Below are positions 38,510 to 47,409 of a stretch of 62,335 nucleotides of DNA, piece after piece. Where the stretch lies: assembly GCA_964392325.1 (NCBI GenBank), contig CAYMPJ010000020.1, forward strand, positions 1 to 62,335, given 5' to 3'. Made by a program: the position numbers and the translations under genes. The stretch is from CALLPQ01 sp964392325. Lineage in GTDB: Bacteria > Pseudomonadota > Alphaproteobacteria > Caulobacterales > Parvularculaceae. The notes under the pieces were generated by a model, which saw only the letters and a list, made by a program, of their open reading frames with translations, was not told where the DNA came from and searched no databases. Positions within the stretch are counted from its first letter, which is position 1; every line of letters begins with the position of its first letter.

Positions 38510-39169
38510 TCACTTTGCTACCGCATCAACCCGCTCGGCAAAAGAGCGAAGAATACCCGCAGTCAAACCCCAAATATTATACTGTTTATAGGGCATGTTG
38601 AACATATGGTAGGAAACATCATCATAAAATTTCTCTTCCGTACCATGATTTTTTAAATCAAGCACGTAAGACAAAGGAACCTCAAAAATTTCGCCAACCT
38701 CACGGGGACAAGGCACAAAATCGACCTGCGTGCGCACCAGCCCGAGATATGGCGTCACATTATAGCCCATGCCACCAAGGTGCTCACCGACATGGCCGAG
38801 CACTTCAACCTTATCAGGCGAGATGCCAACTTCCTCATGGGTTTCGCGCAAAGCCGTAAACTCCAGATCGGGATCATCATCATGGACACGCCCGCCCGGA
38901 AAACTCACCTGACCGGCATGGGAGGGCGTATCCGTTGAGCGCAATGTTAGCAGAACGGTGGGTTCTTCGCGCATAATTATGGGGATCAATACGGCAGCAA
39001 TTTTTCGGGCAACATAGCGATTCCCGAATTCAGGGTGCTCCCTTAAATGAGGATTGAGTTCAAGAAATAATTCTCTCATATTGTTCAACTCAGCACCTGC
39101 CATTGCTTTTCGCAATACAGAAACCAATTGCTCATCACTCTCGCGCGTCTTTATATTCAAGCTACTCAT
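38510..39169 (-). CDS. NUDIX hydrolase, CoA pyrophosphatase type
   Basis: A 219-residue NUDIX protein with the signature SFPGGRVHDDDP followed by ALRETHEEVGI. The SFPGG start and spacing resemble CoA pyrophosphatases (NudL), which split CoA to phosphopantetheine and 3',5'-ADP. The substrate is inferred only. A ribosome site AAGG precedes the ATG. It sits between DUF1285 and cca (5- and 7-nt gaps), the common alphaproteobacterial trio. Confidence 0.88.
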   Translation of the reverse strand: MSSLNIKTRESDEQLVSVLRKAMAGAELNNMRELFLELNPHLREHPEFGNRYVARKIAAVLIPIIMREEPTVLLTLRSTDTPSHAGQVSFPGGRVHDDDPDLEFTALRETHEEVGISPDKVEVLGHVGEHLGGMGYNVTPYLGLVRTQVDFVPCPREVGEIFEVPLSYVLDLKNHGTEEKFYDDVSYHMFNMPYKQYNIWGLTAGILRSFAERVDAVAK

Positions 39170-39174
39170 AAACC

Positions 39175-39762
39175 TTAACTACCAAAAATATCATCAGCCA
39201 ATCCGAAAGGAAAAAACAAGCCTGATGACATCACTCCAAAATGCTCGCGCCCGTCAATAGTTCGGGTCTCACCATATTCTACAAGCTCATAAAAAACCGA
39301 TCGACCAATTTTTGCCTCCAACCCGCCTCGCACCATCACATAAGGCGCCTGGTCATCACCTCTCGCGGTATCTCGATAGTCAAGGGGGTGCTCCTTGCTC
39401 GCAATTACCTCATCTCCGACATTTGTTTGGAATTTGATAATTTGCACATCATTTTGCTTTTCCACGCCACACAACACCGCAAGGAAGGGGGCATCTTCAA
39501 TCTGTATACCGAGCTTTTCTACTGGTGTTACCAAAAAATAATCATCACCCTCTTTTTTCAAGACCGTCGAAAACAAACGCACTAGTTTTGCCCGGCCAAT
39601 GGGCGTGCCCTCGTAAAACCAGGTGCCATCACTGGCGATCTTAAGATTGATATCACCGCAAAAAGGGGGATCCCATAAATGGACCGGCGGCAAGGAACGC
39701 AGCTTCCCCTCACCGTCCCCAGTGTCCACCAATTGGCTGGCATATCGCATTAAATCACTCAT
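39175..39762 (-). CDS. DUF1285-family protein
   Basis: A 195-residue protein matching the DUF1285 family by its PPVHLWDPPFCGDINLKIAS N-terminus and the WFYEGTPIGRAKLVRLFSTVL stretch. The function is unknown. Conserved order with NUDIX and cca suggests a linked job, but no motif shows what. It has no signal peptide. It is separated from sppA upstream by a terminator. Confidence 0.88.
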   Translation of the reverse strand: MSDLMRYASQLVDTGDGEGKLRSLPPVHLWDPPFCGDINLKIASDGTWFYEGTPIGRAKLVRLFSTVLKKEGDDYFLVTPVEKLGIQIEDAPFLAVLCGVEKQNDVQIIKFQTNVGDEVIASKEHPLDYRDTARGDDQAPYVMVRGGLEAKIGRSVFYELVEYGETRTIDGREHFGVMSSGLFFPFGLADDIFGS

Positions 39763-39836
39763 AGAGGTATATATAAGCAGCTTCTTACAAAATGCGAAGG
39801 TTTCGTTTCACAAGCTCGGTAAGAGCGCTTTCACCT

Positions 39837-39871
39837 AAAAAAATGCCCGGCAAGGGGTAAACCTGCCGAGC
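39837..39871 (-). terminator. Intrinsic terminator after sppA
   Basis: GCCCGGCA (39845-39852) pairs with TGCCGAGC (39864-39871), 8 bp with one G-U. On the minus strand a U-run follows (39837-39843). It ends sppA before DUF1285. Confidence 0.88.
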
Positions 39872-39897
39872 TTTCAATTTGAGAAAATTGGGGTAGA

Positions 39898-41859
39898 CTA
39901 TTGCGTGATGCCTTCACATTCCAGGCAGCGCAGATAGAGATGGTTTGGATCATCAAAACTACTTAAAAATTCCGCATGTTTATCATAGGCACGCAAAATT
40001 TCTCCAATACCTGACTGACGATGCCTTGCAATGGTTTTATGCAAACCCGTTACATGAATTGCTTTGGCAGCAACACCGCCAAAGAGTTTTTCAAATGGCG
40101 TTCGCCGGTCTTGAAACCGCGTCACTTCATAATCTTCAATATTTGCACGTTTTGCTGCCGCCACAATGGCGTCATCGAGCGTGCCTAGCTTATCGACCAG
40201 CTTGAGTTCGAGCGCTTTTTGACCGGTCCATACGCGCCCCTGACCGACGCTATCAACATAGCTTTTCTCAAGGCCGCGCCCCTCCGCAACAATCGATAGA
40301 AAGCTGTCATAGCCGTGTTCTACCGAGCTTTGAAATGCGCTGGCTGTTGTCTCGGGCAAGGCACCAATACCAGCGCCGAGAATGGCAGCTTGAGAGGTTG
40401 TTCCGACCCCATCGGTATTTACACCAATTTCAGCGGCAAGATTTTCAAAAGTGCTAAAGCTCGCAAAAATTCCAATCGATCCGGTTATTGTGCTTGGGCT
40501 TGCCCAAATTTCGTCTGCCGGGGCAGAAATAAGATAGCCACCAGAAGCAGCTAAAGAGCCCATGGAAACAATGACAGGTTTACCGGCCTCTTTTATTTGC
40601 GTTAATGCATCATGGATTAATTCAGATGCAAAGGCTGAACCGCCAGGACTATCCACTCTGAGAACAACCGCTTTAATTTTATCATCCTTACGGGCCTGAT
40701 CGAGAAATTTTACGATTGTTGTGCTGCCCGCTGTTTGGCCGATACGGCTTTTGCCGGGCATGATCGCACCAGCCGCCGTGACAACAGCAATCTTATTTGC
40801 CTGGGCAACAGGTCTCTTGATCAGTGAGCGCAAATATGGATCAAACGAGACATGTTTATAGTCTTTTTTCTTTTCGCCGGCGCCGAAAATTTCCGCCAGA
40901 TATTTGCGCATGTCAGAAGGCTTTGTCACCTGATCAACAAGCCCTAATGCCTTTACGGCTTCTGGGTTATTTCCCTTAAACTCGGCCATAACAAGATGAT
41001 ACTCATCTGCAAATTGATGGATGTCTTCGGCATTCAAGCCCCGGCTCGCACCAACTTCCCTGATATATCGCTGCCAAAGCTCCCCGACAAATTCAAGATT
41101 AGCCTCTTTGGCTGCAGGGGACATATCATCACGCAATTGCGGCTCAACAGCGGCTTTATATGTTCCAACACGGAAAACATGACTTGTGATTTTTAATTTT
41201 TCCAAGAGAGATTTGTAATAATTGCGATAGACACCATAACCATAGATTGATACCGCGCCGCTTTTATTGAGCAAGATTTCATCGGCATGAGATGCGATTA
41301 GATATTGTGTCTGGCCAAAATAATTACCCACCGCATAGACTTTTTTATCTGCTTCTTTGAAAGCCTTAATCTCGTCTATCAACGCGTAAGCTTTGCTCGT
41401 TCCGGCAATTCCAACATTATCCAGGTCCAATACCATGGCCTTGATACGTTTATCATCACGCGCGGCCCGGATGGTTTTTACAGCATCACTCAAACTAATC
41501 CGGCGTGGTTCTCGTACACCGTAAGCTTCTTGGAACATTGCCTCCAGATTATCTTGTGGCGGCGCGACTTCGGTAATAATCCCTCTGGGGTTAAATAAAA
41601 ATGCCGAGTCATTGGCAATCGTTAATTGCGCTTTGTCATTATTACCACCCAGATTACCTGCGACAGTAGAAAATACGCCAATGAGTGCCAGCAGAAAAAA
41701 CAGCCCGATAAGCCCCTGGATCAAGAATAAAAACCCGATAACCAGTTTACCGAAGCCTTTTATAAATCCCCAAACACTGAATTTGTTGATTCCGTTTTGG
41801 CTCGTCACCCCCATAGGTTCAAAACCATTGTGACCATCGTTGATTTGACTATCTGACAC
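39898..41859 (-). CDS. sppA: Signal peptide peptidase SppA, long (67K) form
   Basis: A membrane-anchored serine protease of about 653 residues that removes leftover signal peptides. One N-terminal membrane helix is at about 35-65. The long, duplicated SppA form has both halves; the catalytic Lys235 lies in GTYKAAVEP and the Ser439 in SLAASGGYL, matching the E. coli Lys/Ser dyad. I chose GTG at 41859 because AAAGGGG lies six bases upstream; an in-frame TTG at 41877 is less convincing. It diverges from the MoxR operon. Confidence 0.92.
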   Translation of the reverse strand: MSDSQINDGHNGFEPMGVTSQNGINKFSVWGFIKGFGKLVIGFLFLIQGLIGLFFLLALIGVFSTVAGNLGGNNDKAQLTIANDSAFLFNPRGIITEVAPPQDNLEAMFQEAYGVREPRRISLSDAVKTIRAARDDKRIKAMVLDLDNVGIAGTSKAYALIDEIKAFKEADKKVYAVGNYFGQTQYLIASHADEILLNKSGAVSIYGYGVYRNYYKSLLEKLKITSHVFRVGTYKAAVEPQLRDDMSPAAKEANLEFVGELWQRYIREVGASRGLNAEDIHQFADEYHLVMAEFKGNNPEAVKALGLVDQVTKPSDMRKYLAEIFGAGEKKKDYKHVSFDPYLRSLIKRPVAQANKIAVVTAAGAIMPGKSRIGQTAGSTTIVKFLDQARKDDKIKAVVLRVDSPGGSAFASELIHDALTQIKEAGKPVIVSMGSLAASGGYLISAPADEIWASPSTITGSIGIFASFSTFENLAAEIGVNTDGVGTTSQAAILGAGIGALPETTASAFQSSVEHGYDSFLSIVAEGRGLEKSYVDSVGQGRVWTGQKALELKLVDKLGTLDDAIVAAAKRANIEDYEVTRFQDRRTPFEKLFGGVAAKAIHVTGLHKTIARHRQSGIGEILRAYDKHAEFLSSFDDPNHLYLRCLECEGITQ

Positions 41860-42419
41860 ACGCAACCCCTTTTTCAATTCTTAAAAATTACTTTTAACAC
41901 TCGGCCAATACCCAGCCCGATTAATTTACAAAAGGCTCAAAACTAAATCCGCAATGTGCGCTCAAAATTAAACCAGATTGATAATACAGTCCAAATCCTC
42001 GAGAGTAGGAAACTCACATTCTACAAAAAATCCTAGCATGATTAAAACCGAACTGTCATGTATGCTTAACGCGTAAACATCAAAATTGACATGTTAGACT
42101 TTAAAAATGTCTTTACAGCACCTCTATTTACCGCCTCTTAGATAGATCGTGATAACAATTATCGCATAAAACCTTTATCAGGACATCAACAGATCAGATG
42201 GGGCCAAGAACAATAAGAGCTATATTTTGCACTATTATCGCATAATTTCATATTAAGATTGACTTTAATCGGCAAAACGCAGGATTTTCAGGGTGAGTGA
42301 TTTCCCTATGTCCGAGCATGCATGATATTATTTTCGATATAGATTTTATACCAGATTTTCTCTGGGCAGCCCTATCAAAACACCCCATATCTGGTGGGAT
42401 CAAATAATTAGGAAATTTC
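41860..42419. other. Intergenic region between sppA and the MoxR operon
   Basis: A 560-bp gap without a supportable gene, AT-rich. It contains a 12-bp direct repeat ATTATCGCATAA at 42158-42169 and 42234-42245, and an inverted repeat GATAA-CAA-TTATC at 42151-42163 overlapping the first copy. These lie upstream of moxR and may be regulatory. Confidence 0.5.
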
Positions 42420-43403
42420 ATGAGCGAACAAAATATTCTAGGCCAATTTGAGGCACTTTCCAGCAAAATGGCGGATGCCCGCACTGCCCTCGGGAGCGTG
42501 ATTTTTGGGCAGGAACAGGTGCTTACCTTGTCTTTGACGGCGCTCGCAGCCGGGGGTCACGGGCTCCTTGTGGGGGCGCCAGGTGTTGCCAAAACCTTGC
42601 TCGTTAGCTCAATTGGCGAGGTTTTGGGCCTCGACACCAAACGGGTTCAATTTACCCCCGATCTGATGCCCGGCGACATATTGGGCTCGGAAGTTCTGGA
42701 AGAAGACGGAGATAATAAGCGCAATTTCCGCTTTATTCCTGGGCCTATTTTTTGTCAGATGCTCATGGCAGACGAAATCAACCGTGCGAGCCCGCGCACC
42801 CAATCTGCGCTTTTGCAGGCAATGCAGGAAGGGTATGTGACAATTGCGGGTGCTCGCCATGACCTGCCCCAGCCATTTCATGTATTGGCCACCCAGAATC
42901 CAATCGAGCAAGAGGGGACATACCCCTTGCCAGAAGCTCAACTTGACCGGTTTTTGCTACAAATTGATGTCCCCTTCCCCGATGAAGCCTCTGAACGACG
43001 CATGCTGGCCGCCACCACGACGGGTACGATATCCAAACTCGAACCTTTTTTTGATCCCGAAACCTTGCAACAGGTTCAGGCGCTTGTCCAAAAAATGCCG
43101 ATTGGCGATCAATTGGTTGATTCCATTTTAAGTCTTGTGCGCAATGCCCGTCCGGGAAATGATGCCAGTGACAGGGTCAATAGCCTTGTTTCTTGGGGCC
43201 CGGGCCCTCGCGCCAGTCAAGCTCTTTCATTGAGCGTCAGAGCTTTGGCCTTGATCGATGGGCGTATGTCCCCCTCCATTGACGATGTGCGCAAACTTGC
43301 TGGTCCGGTCTTGAAACACCGTATGGCACTCAATTTTACCGCTCGCGCCGAAGGCGTCTCGATTGATCAATTCATAAACGAGCTTTGCGAGAAATATCTA
43401 TAA
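42420..43403 (+). CDS. moxR: MoxR-family AAA+ ATPase
   Basis: A 327-residue MoxR AAA+ ATPase. The Walker A loop GAPGVAKT is at 52-59, Walker B LMADEINRASPRTQSALL at about 118-135, and sensor 1 in VLATQNPIEQEGTYPLPEAQ. MoxR proteins act as chaperones that insert cofactors or activate VWA-domain partners. AGGAAAT precedes the ATG. It heads the DUF58/DUF4159/membrane operon, with a 62-bp gap to the DUF58 gene. Confidence 0.93.
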   Translation: MSEQNILGQFEALSSKMADARTALGSVIFGQEQVLTLSLTALAAGGHGLLVGAPGVAKTLLVSSIGEVLGLDTKRVQFTPDLMPGDILGSEVLEEDGDNKRNFRFIPGPIFCQMLMADEINRASPRTQSALLQAMQEGYVTIAGARHDLPQPFHVLATQNPIEQEGTYPLPEAQLDRFLLQIDVPFPDEASERRMLAATTTGTISKLEPFFDPETLQQVQALVQKMPIGDQLVDSILSLVRNARPGNDASDRVNSLVSWGPGPRASQALSLSVRALALIDGRMSPSIDDVRKLAGPVLKHRMALNFTARAEGVSIDQFINELCEKYL

Positions 43404-43465
43404 ACACTCAACTCACTCCCCGCGCGAGATCTAAGCGGGTAACGCCAATTATGACGCCATAATTT

Positions 43466-44449
43466 ATGTCCAAATCTCCCAATAATTCTTCTGATATAGG
43501 CTCTACGTCCGGACTAGCGGCGAGCAATATGGTGCAGGCCGATTCGGAAAAACTGGCTGATCTGTTTCCTGCCCTCATGCTGGAAGCCCAAAGATTGGCG
43601 CAAACCCTTGCCAGCGGCTTTCATGGCCGAAAACGCGCAGGGCAAGGCGAGAATTTCTGGCAACACCGCCCCTATATTTCCGGGGATAGCGTGTCCGATA
43701 TTGATTGGCGTCAATCCGCCCGAGCTTCAAACAGGCTTTATATTCGCCAAAATGAGTGGGAAAGCGCCAACGCTGTCTGGCTATGGCGAGATCCGTCCGC
43801 TTCTATGGCCTATTCATCCTCTGCGAACACGAACGAAAAACGCTGGCGCGCAAGTGTTCTAACCCTTGCCTTATCAATCATGTTGTCAAAAGGCGGCGAG
43901 CGCATAGGCGTTCTCGGGGCGCGCACCACAAATGATGGACAAGAAACCACTAATGAAAGCTCGCGACTCTTTCATGGGCGCAACGCGCCACAAAAAATCA
44001 TCGAAAGCATGGATCATTTCAGCAAAACCAATACCAATATTATTCCCCATGCTGAGAAAATCCGCCCCGGACATCACTTGGTACTCGTAAGCGATTTTTT
44101 AATGGATAGCGAGCACGTAGCAAACGCAATTAATTTTGCCCAGACCAAAGGGGCAAAAGGTATTTTATGCCAAATTCTCGATCGGGCTGAAGAAAAATTT
44201 CCTTATCAGGGACGTACCGAATTTCTTGATATGGAATCGAGTGATCGATTGCTTTTTGGAAGTGCTGGTTCTGTGCGCAAAGACTATCAACGCGTATTTG
44301 CGCACCATCAGGAAAGCTTAAGAAAGATTAGCAATTCAACCGGATGGCCCATCATTACCCACTTTACAGATGAAAACGCGCACAATGCCCTTATAGAGAT
44401 TGTAAATTTGCTTGAAGAAAAAAATAGCACCCTCGGAGGTAATTTCTAA
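43466..44449 (+). CDS. DUF58-family protein
   Basis: A 327-residue DUF58 protein. The family hallmark SGDSVSDIDWRQSARASNRLYI is at about 72-93, followed by a VWA-like domain with SDFLMDSEH. It has no clear membrane helix. DUF58 proteins accompany MoxR and are thought to be its partners. The BatA-like gene starts 2 nt after its stop, showing one operon. Function unknown. Confidence 0.9.
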   Translation: MSKSPNNSSDIGSTSGLAASNMVQADSEKLADLFPALMLEAQRLAQTLASGFHGRKRAGQGENFWQHRPYISGDSVSDIDWRQSARASNRLYIRQNEWESANAVWLWRDPSASMAYSSSANTNEKRWRASVLTLALSIMLSKGGERIGVLGARTTNDGQETTNESSRLFHGRNAPQKIIESMDHFSKTNTNIIPHAEKIRPGHHLVLVSDFLMDSEHVANAINFAQTKGAKGILCQILDRAEEKFPYQGRTEFLDMESSDRLLFGSAGSVRKDYQRVFAHHQESLRKISNSTGWPIITHFTDENAHNALIEIVNLLEEKNSTLGGNF

Positions 44450-44451
44450 TC

Positions 44452-47409
44452 ATGGCATTTGCTTCGGCGATTTCATTTTTGACGCCCATGATTTTGCTGG
44501 GGCTGATTACGCTTCCCCTGATCTGGTGGCTGTTGCGTGCAACACCGCCCGCACCCAATCAAGTTCGCTTCCCTGCCTTTATCGTGTTAGCCCGTTTGAC
44601 GAACCGGGAAGAAACGCCCCAACGTACCCCTTGGTGGTTGCTATTGTTACGCCTGCTCCTTGCCGGTCTGATCATCGTTGCCCTTGCAGGGCCCGTTTTG
44701 AATGCGCCAGAGTCGCAAGACAATGATGGCCCGGTTGTCTTGGTGATCGACAACACATATGCCGCCGCGCCCGGTTGGTCATTACGAAAAACAATGATGG
44801 AGACGATTGCCCAGGAAACCCGCCAAATTAATCGCCCGGTTTTTGTTCTTACAACCGCTCCGTCTTTTCCGATTGGTAGCCAGACTTTATTTGGCCCCCT
44901 ATCGGCAGAAGACCTAATGACCCTCGCAGGAACTCTTGAACCGCTCCCCTTTCGTGCAGATCGCATCAATGCCCAGCAAACCCTTCAACAACTTGACGAA
45001 GCCTTGCAGCGCTCATCAGATAATAGCGCCTTTAAAGGTGAGCCGAATTTTTTGTGGTTGAATGATAATCACAGCGCCGAGGACGCAAAAACAGACAAAC
45101 AATTCCTGAGCGCTTTGCAAGAGCGAGGACAAGTGCGGGTAATTATCGATACGCAGCGCCCAGCCTTTGCCCTTACAAAAAACACGGGCCGAGGGGAAAT
45201 TTCTGAAAAGAATACTCCCGAAACTAAAGGCTCAAGCTTCACAATACGCCGTCTTACAAAAGAGGATGCATGGCAGGGATCTCTTGTCGCTCTTGCCCGC
45301 GATGGCCGGGTTTTGGAACGTGTTGACCTCTCTTTGGGAACAGGTCAAAACCAAACACAAGGCCTGATCAATTTACCGATTGCATTACAAAATGATCTTG
45401 CCTCTGTACGTATTGATACTATCCGCTCAAGCGCCAGCCTCTGGCTCGCCGATGCCCGCGATCGCCGCGCCCTCATTGGTTTACTGCGAGACTCACAAGA
45501 TCAGTCTCAGGCTTTGCTGTCGGGCAATCATTATATTCGCGAGGCTCTCGCACAGTTCGCACAGTTTCAAGTGGGCACGATAGAAACGCTCACACAATCA
45601 GATGTCTCCGTCATTGTCCTCAATGATATTGGCCGAATGCGCGACGAAGATGTCGATCGGTTAACGAATTGGGTTGAACGCGGGGGCGTTTTGATCCGTT
45701 TTGCCGGACCAAATCTCGCTGACGCGGCACTCGATGCGCCGCCACCACTTTTGCCGATCGAACTGCGACGCGGAGAGCGTGCATTTGGCGGCGCTTTAAC
45801 ATGGGACACACCCCAGCCAATCGGCCCTTTCAATCTTGAAGGACCATTTGCTGATTTAATAGTCCCTGATGATATTTTCATCCGACAACAGATTTTAGCC
45901 CAACCCGGCGGACAAACCAGCGAAAGCACGTGGGCCAGCCTAAAGGATGGCACCCCCCTCGTCACTGGCGCACAAAGCGGCGATGGCCTGAAAGTTCTCT
46001 TTCATATTACCGCTACCCCGGTCTGGTCGGATCTTCCTCTCTCGGAAATTTTCATTGATATTCTTAGAAAATTGACGTTTTTATCAACCCTTGGCCCTAA
46101 CACGCTTGAAGAGACTATTAGCGATAACAATCAAGTCCGCTACACACCGCTTCGCAGCCTTGACGGGTACGGACAATTACAACGCCCCGCTCCCGGCCTT
46201 ACTGGTATTACCCTCGCACAGGCCAACGCGCCAGCAACTCCCCAGTCACCGCCAGGCCTTTACGGCTCCAATGACACGCCATTGGTATTAAACGCCATAA
46301 CCGCGCAAGAGTCGTTTGAGCCTATTGCGCTCGGACCGGTCACCATAACACCTTATGAAGAAAAACCGCCCGTGCAGCTCTGGGCTTATCTATTCGTGGC
46401 TGCTTTTATTGCTTTCCTGCTCGACATGCTTGCAACTCTTTTTCTGGGGGGGAAATTAGGGCGGTTTGGTCAAACATCTCAAAATCAGGAATCAAAATCC
46501 AATCCAGCCAAAAAGCCTGTTCCCGGCGACATCGCAGCCTTGATTATCGCCGGACTTATGATTGGGCTATTTGCATTACCCGATGCTCATGCTCAAACTA
46601 AAACCGATAATTCCGGTGCCAACAAAACCGCTACCCAGTCAGTTTCAAAAACCAAACCTCTCGACCCTGAAATCGATAAACAAGTATCCGATGCAACATT
46701 GCGGGCGCGTTTTGCATATGTGCGCACCGGAAATGCGCGCATCGACGAGATCACCAATAGCGGCCTAACCTCGCTCAGTCAGGAATTATCGCGCCGGACA
46801 ACCGTTTCTCCTGCAGCGCCGGTTGCTATCGATATTCTAACCGATGATTTTTCTGTGTACCCGATTTTATACTGGCCCATTCTCGCAGGGTCTGCATTGC
46901 CCCCCGATCATGTCCTTGCCGAGGTTGAAAACTATATGCGTCTTGGCGGACTTGTAATTTTCGATACCAGAGACGAAGAACGCATTGTACCTGGCCAAGA
47001 AACACCAGAGGCAGTTATATTGCGCAAGCTTCTCTCACGCATCAATATCCCCCCCCTCATTCCTGTGCGGGCCAATCATGTTTTATATCGCTCCTATTAT
47101 CTCCTGCCGGAGTTGCGCGGGCGCACTGGTTTTCATGATGTCTGGGTCGCTGCCGGGTCTTCAAGCAATGACGGGGTAACCTCGCTCATTATTGGTGGCC
47201 GCGACTGGGTCGGTGCATGGGCCCGCAATGATTTTGGCTCCCCTCTTCGACCGATTATCAATAACAAATATAGTAATGGCGAACGTGCCCGAGAAATGGC
47301 TTATCGGTCTGGCATCAATATGGCGATGGTTGCCTTTACCGGAAATTATAAAACCGATCAGGTTCACACAAAGGTTTTGCTCAAGCGTCTTGGTGAGGCA
47401 GCACCATGA
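44452..47409 (+). CDS. BatA-N/DUF4159 membrane protein
   Basis: A 985-residue protein. The N-terminus, with helices at about 5-25 and 60-80, matches the aerotolerance-regulator (BatA-N) region: FLTPMILLGLITLPLIWWLL. A large extracytoplasmic region of about 550 residues follows, then two further helices (about 640-665 and 690-710). The C-terminal part, from about 745, is a DUF4159 domain with RARFAYVRTGNARIDEI and MRLGGLVIFDTRDE. It overlaps the next gene by 4 bp (ATGA). Function unknown. Confidence 0.88.
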   Translation: MAFASAISFLTPMILLGLITLPLIWWLLRATPPAPNQVRFPAFIVLARLTNREETPQRTPWWLLLLRLLLAGLIIVALAGPVLNAPESQDNDGPVVLVIDNTYAAAPGWSLRKTMMETIAQETRQINRPVFVLTTAPSFPIGSQTLFGPLSAEDLMTLAGTLEPLPFRADRINAQQTLQQLDEALQRSSDNSAFKGEPNFLWLNDNHSAEDAKTDKQFLSALQERGQVRVIIDTQRPAFALTKNTGRGEISEKNTPETKGSSFTIRRLTKEDAWQGSLVALARDGRVLERVDLSLGTGQNQTQGLINLPIALQNDLASVRIDTIRSSASLWLADARDRRALIGLLRDSQDQSQALLSGNHYIREALAQFAQFQVGTIETLTQSDVSVIVLNDIGRMRDEDVDRLTNWVERGGVLIRFAGPNLADAALDAPPPLLPIELRRGERAFGGALTWDTPQPIGPFNLEGPFADLIVPDDIFIRQQILAQPGGQTSESTWASLKDGTPLVTGAQSGDGLKVLFHITATPVWSDLPLSEIFIDILRKLTFLSTLGPNTLEETISDNNQVRYTPLRSLDGYGQLQRPAPGLTGITLAQANAPATPQSPPGLYGSNDTPLVLNAITAQESFEPIALGPVTITPYEEKPPVQLWAYLFVAAFIAFLLDMLATLFLGGKLGRFGQTSQNQESKSNPAKKPVPGDIAALIIAGLMIGLFALPDAHAQTKTDNSGANKTATQSVSKTKPLDPEIDKQVSDATLRARFAYVRTGNARIDEITNSGLTSLSQELSRRTTVSPAAPVAIDILTDDFSVYPILYWPILAGSALPPDHVLAEVENYMRLGGLVIFDTRDEERIVPGQETPEAVILRKLLSRINIPPLIPVRANHVLYRSYYLLPELRGRTGFHDVWVAAGSSSNDGVTSLIIGGRDWVGAWARNDFGSPLRPIINNKYSNGERAREMAYRSGINMAMVAFTGNYKTDQVHTKVLLKRLGEAAP

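Noticed and set aside
42248..42484. Leftward 78-residue frame overlapping the moxR start
   Set aside because: It overlaps moxR, has no homology pattern or ribosome site, and mostly runs through the AT-rich leader.
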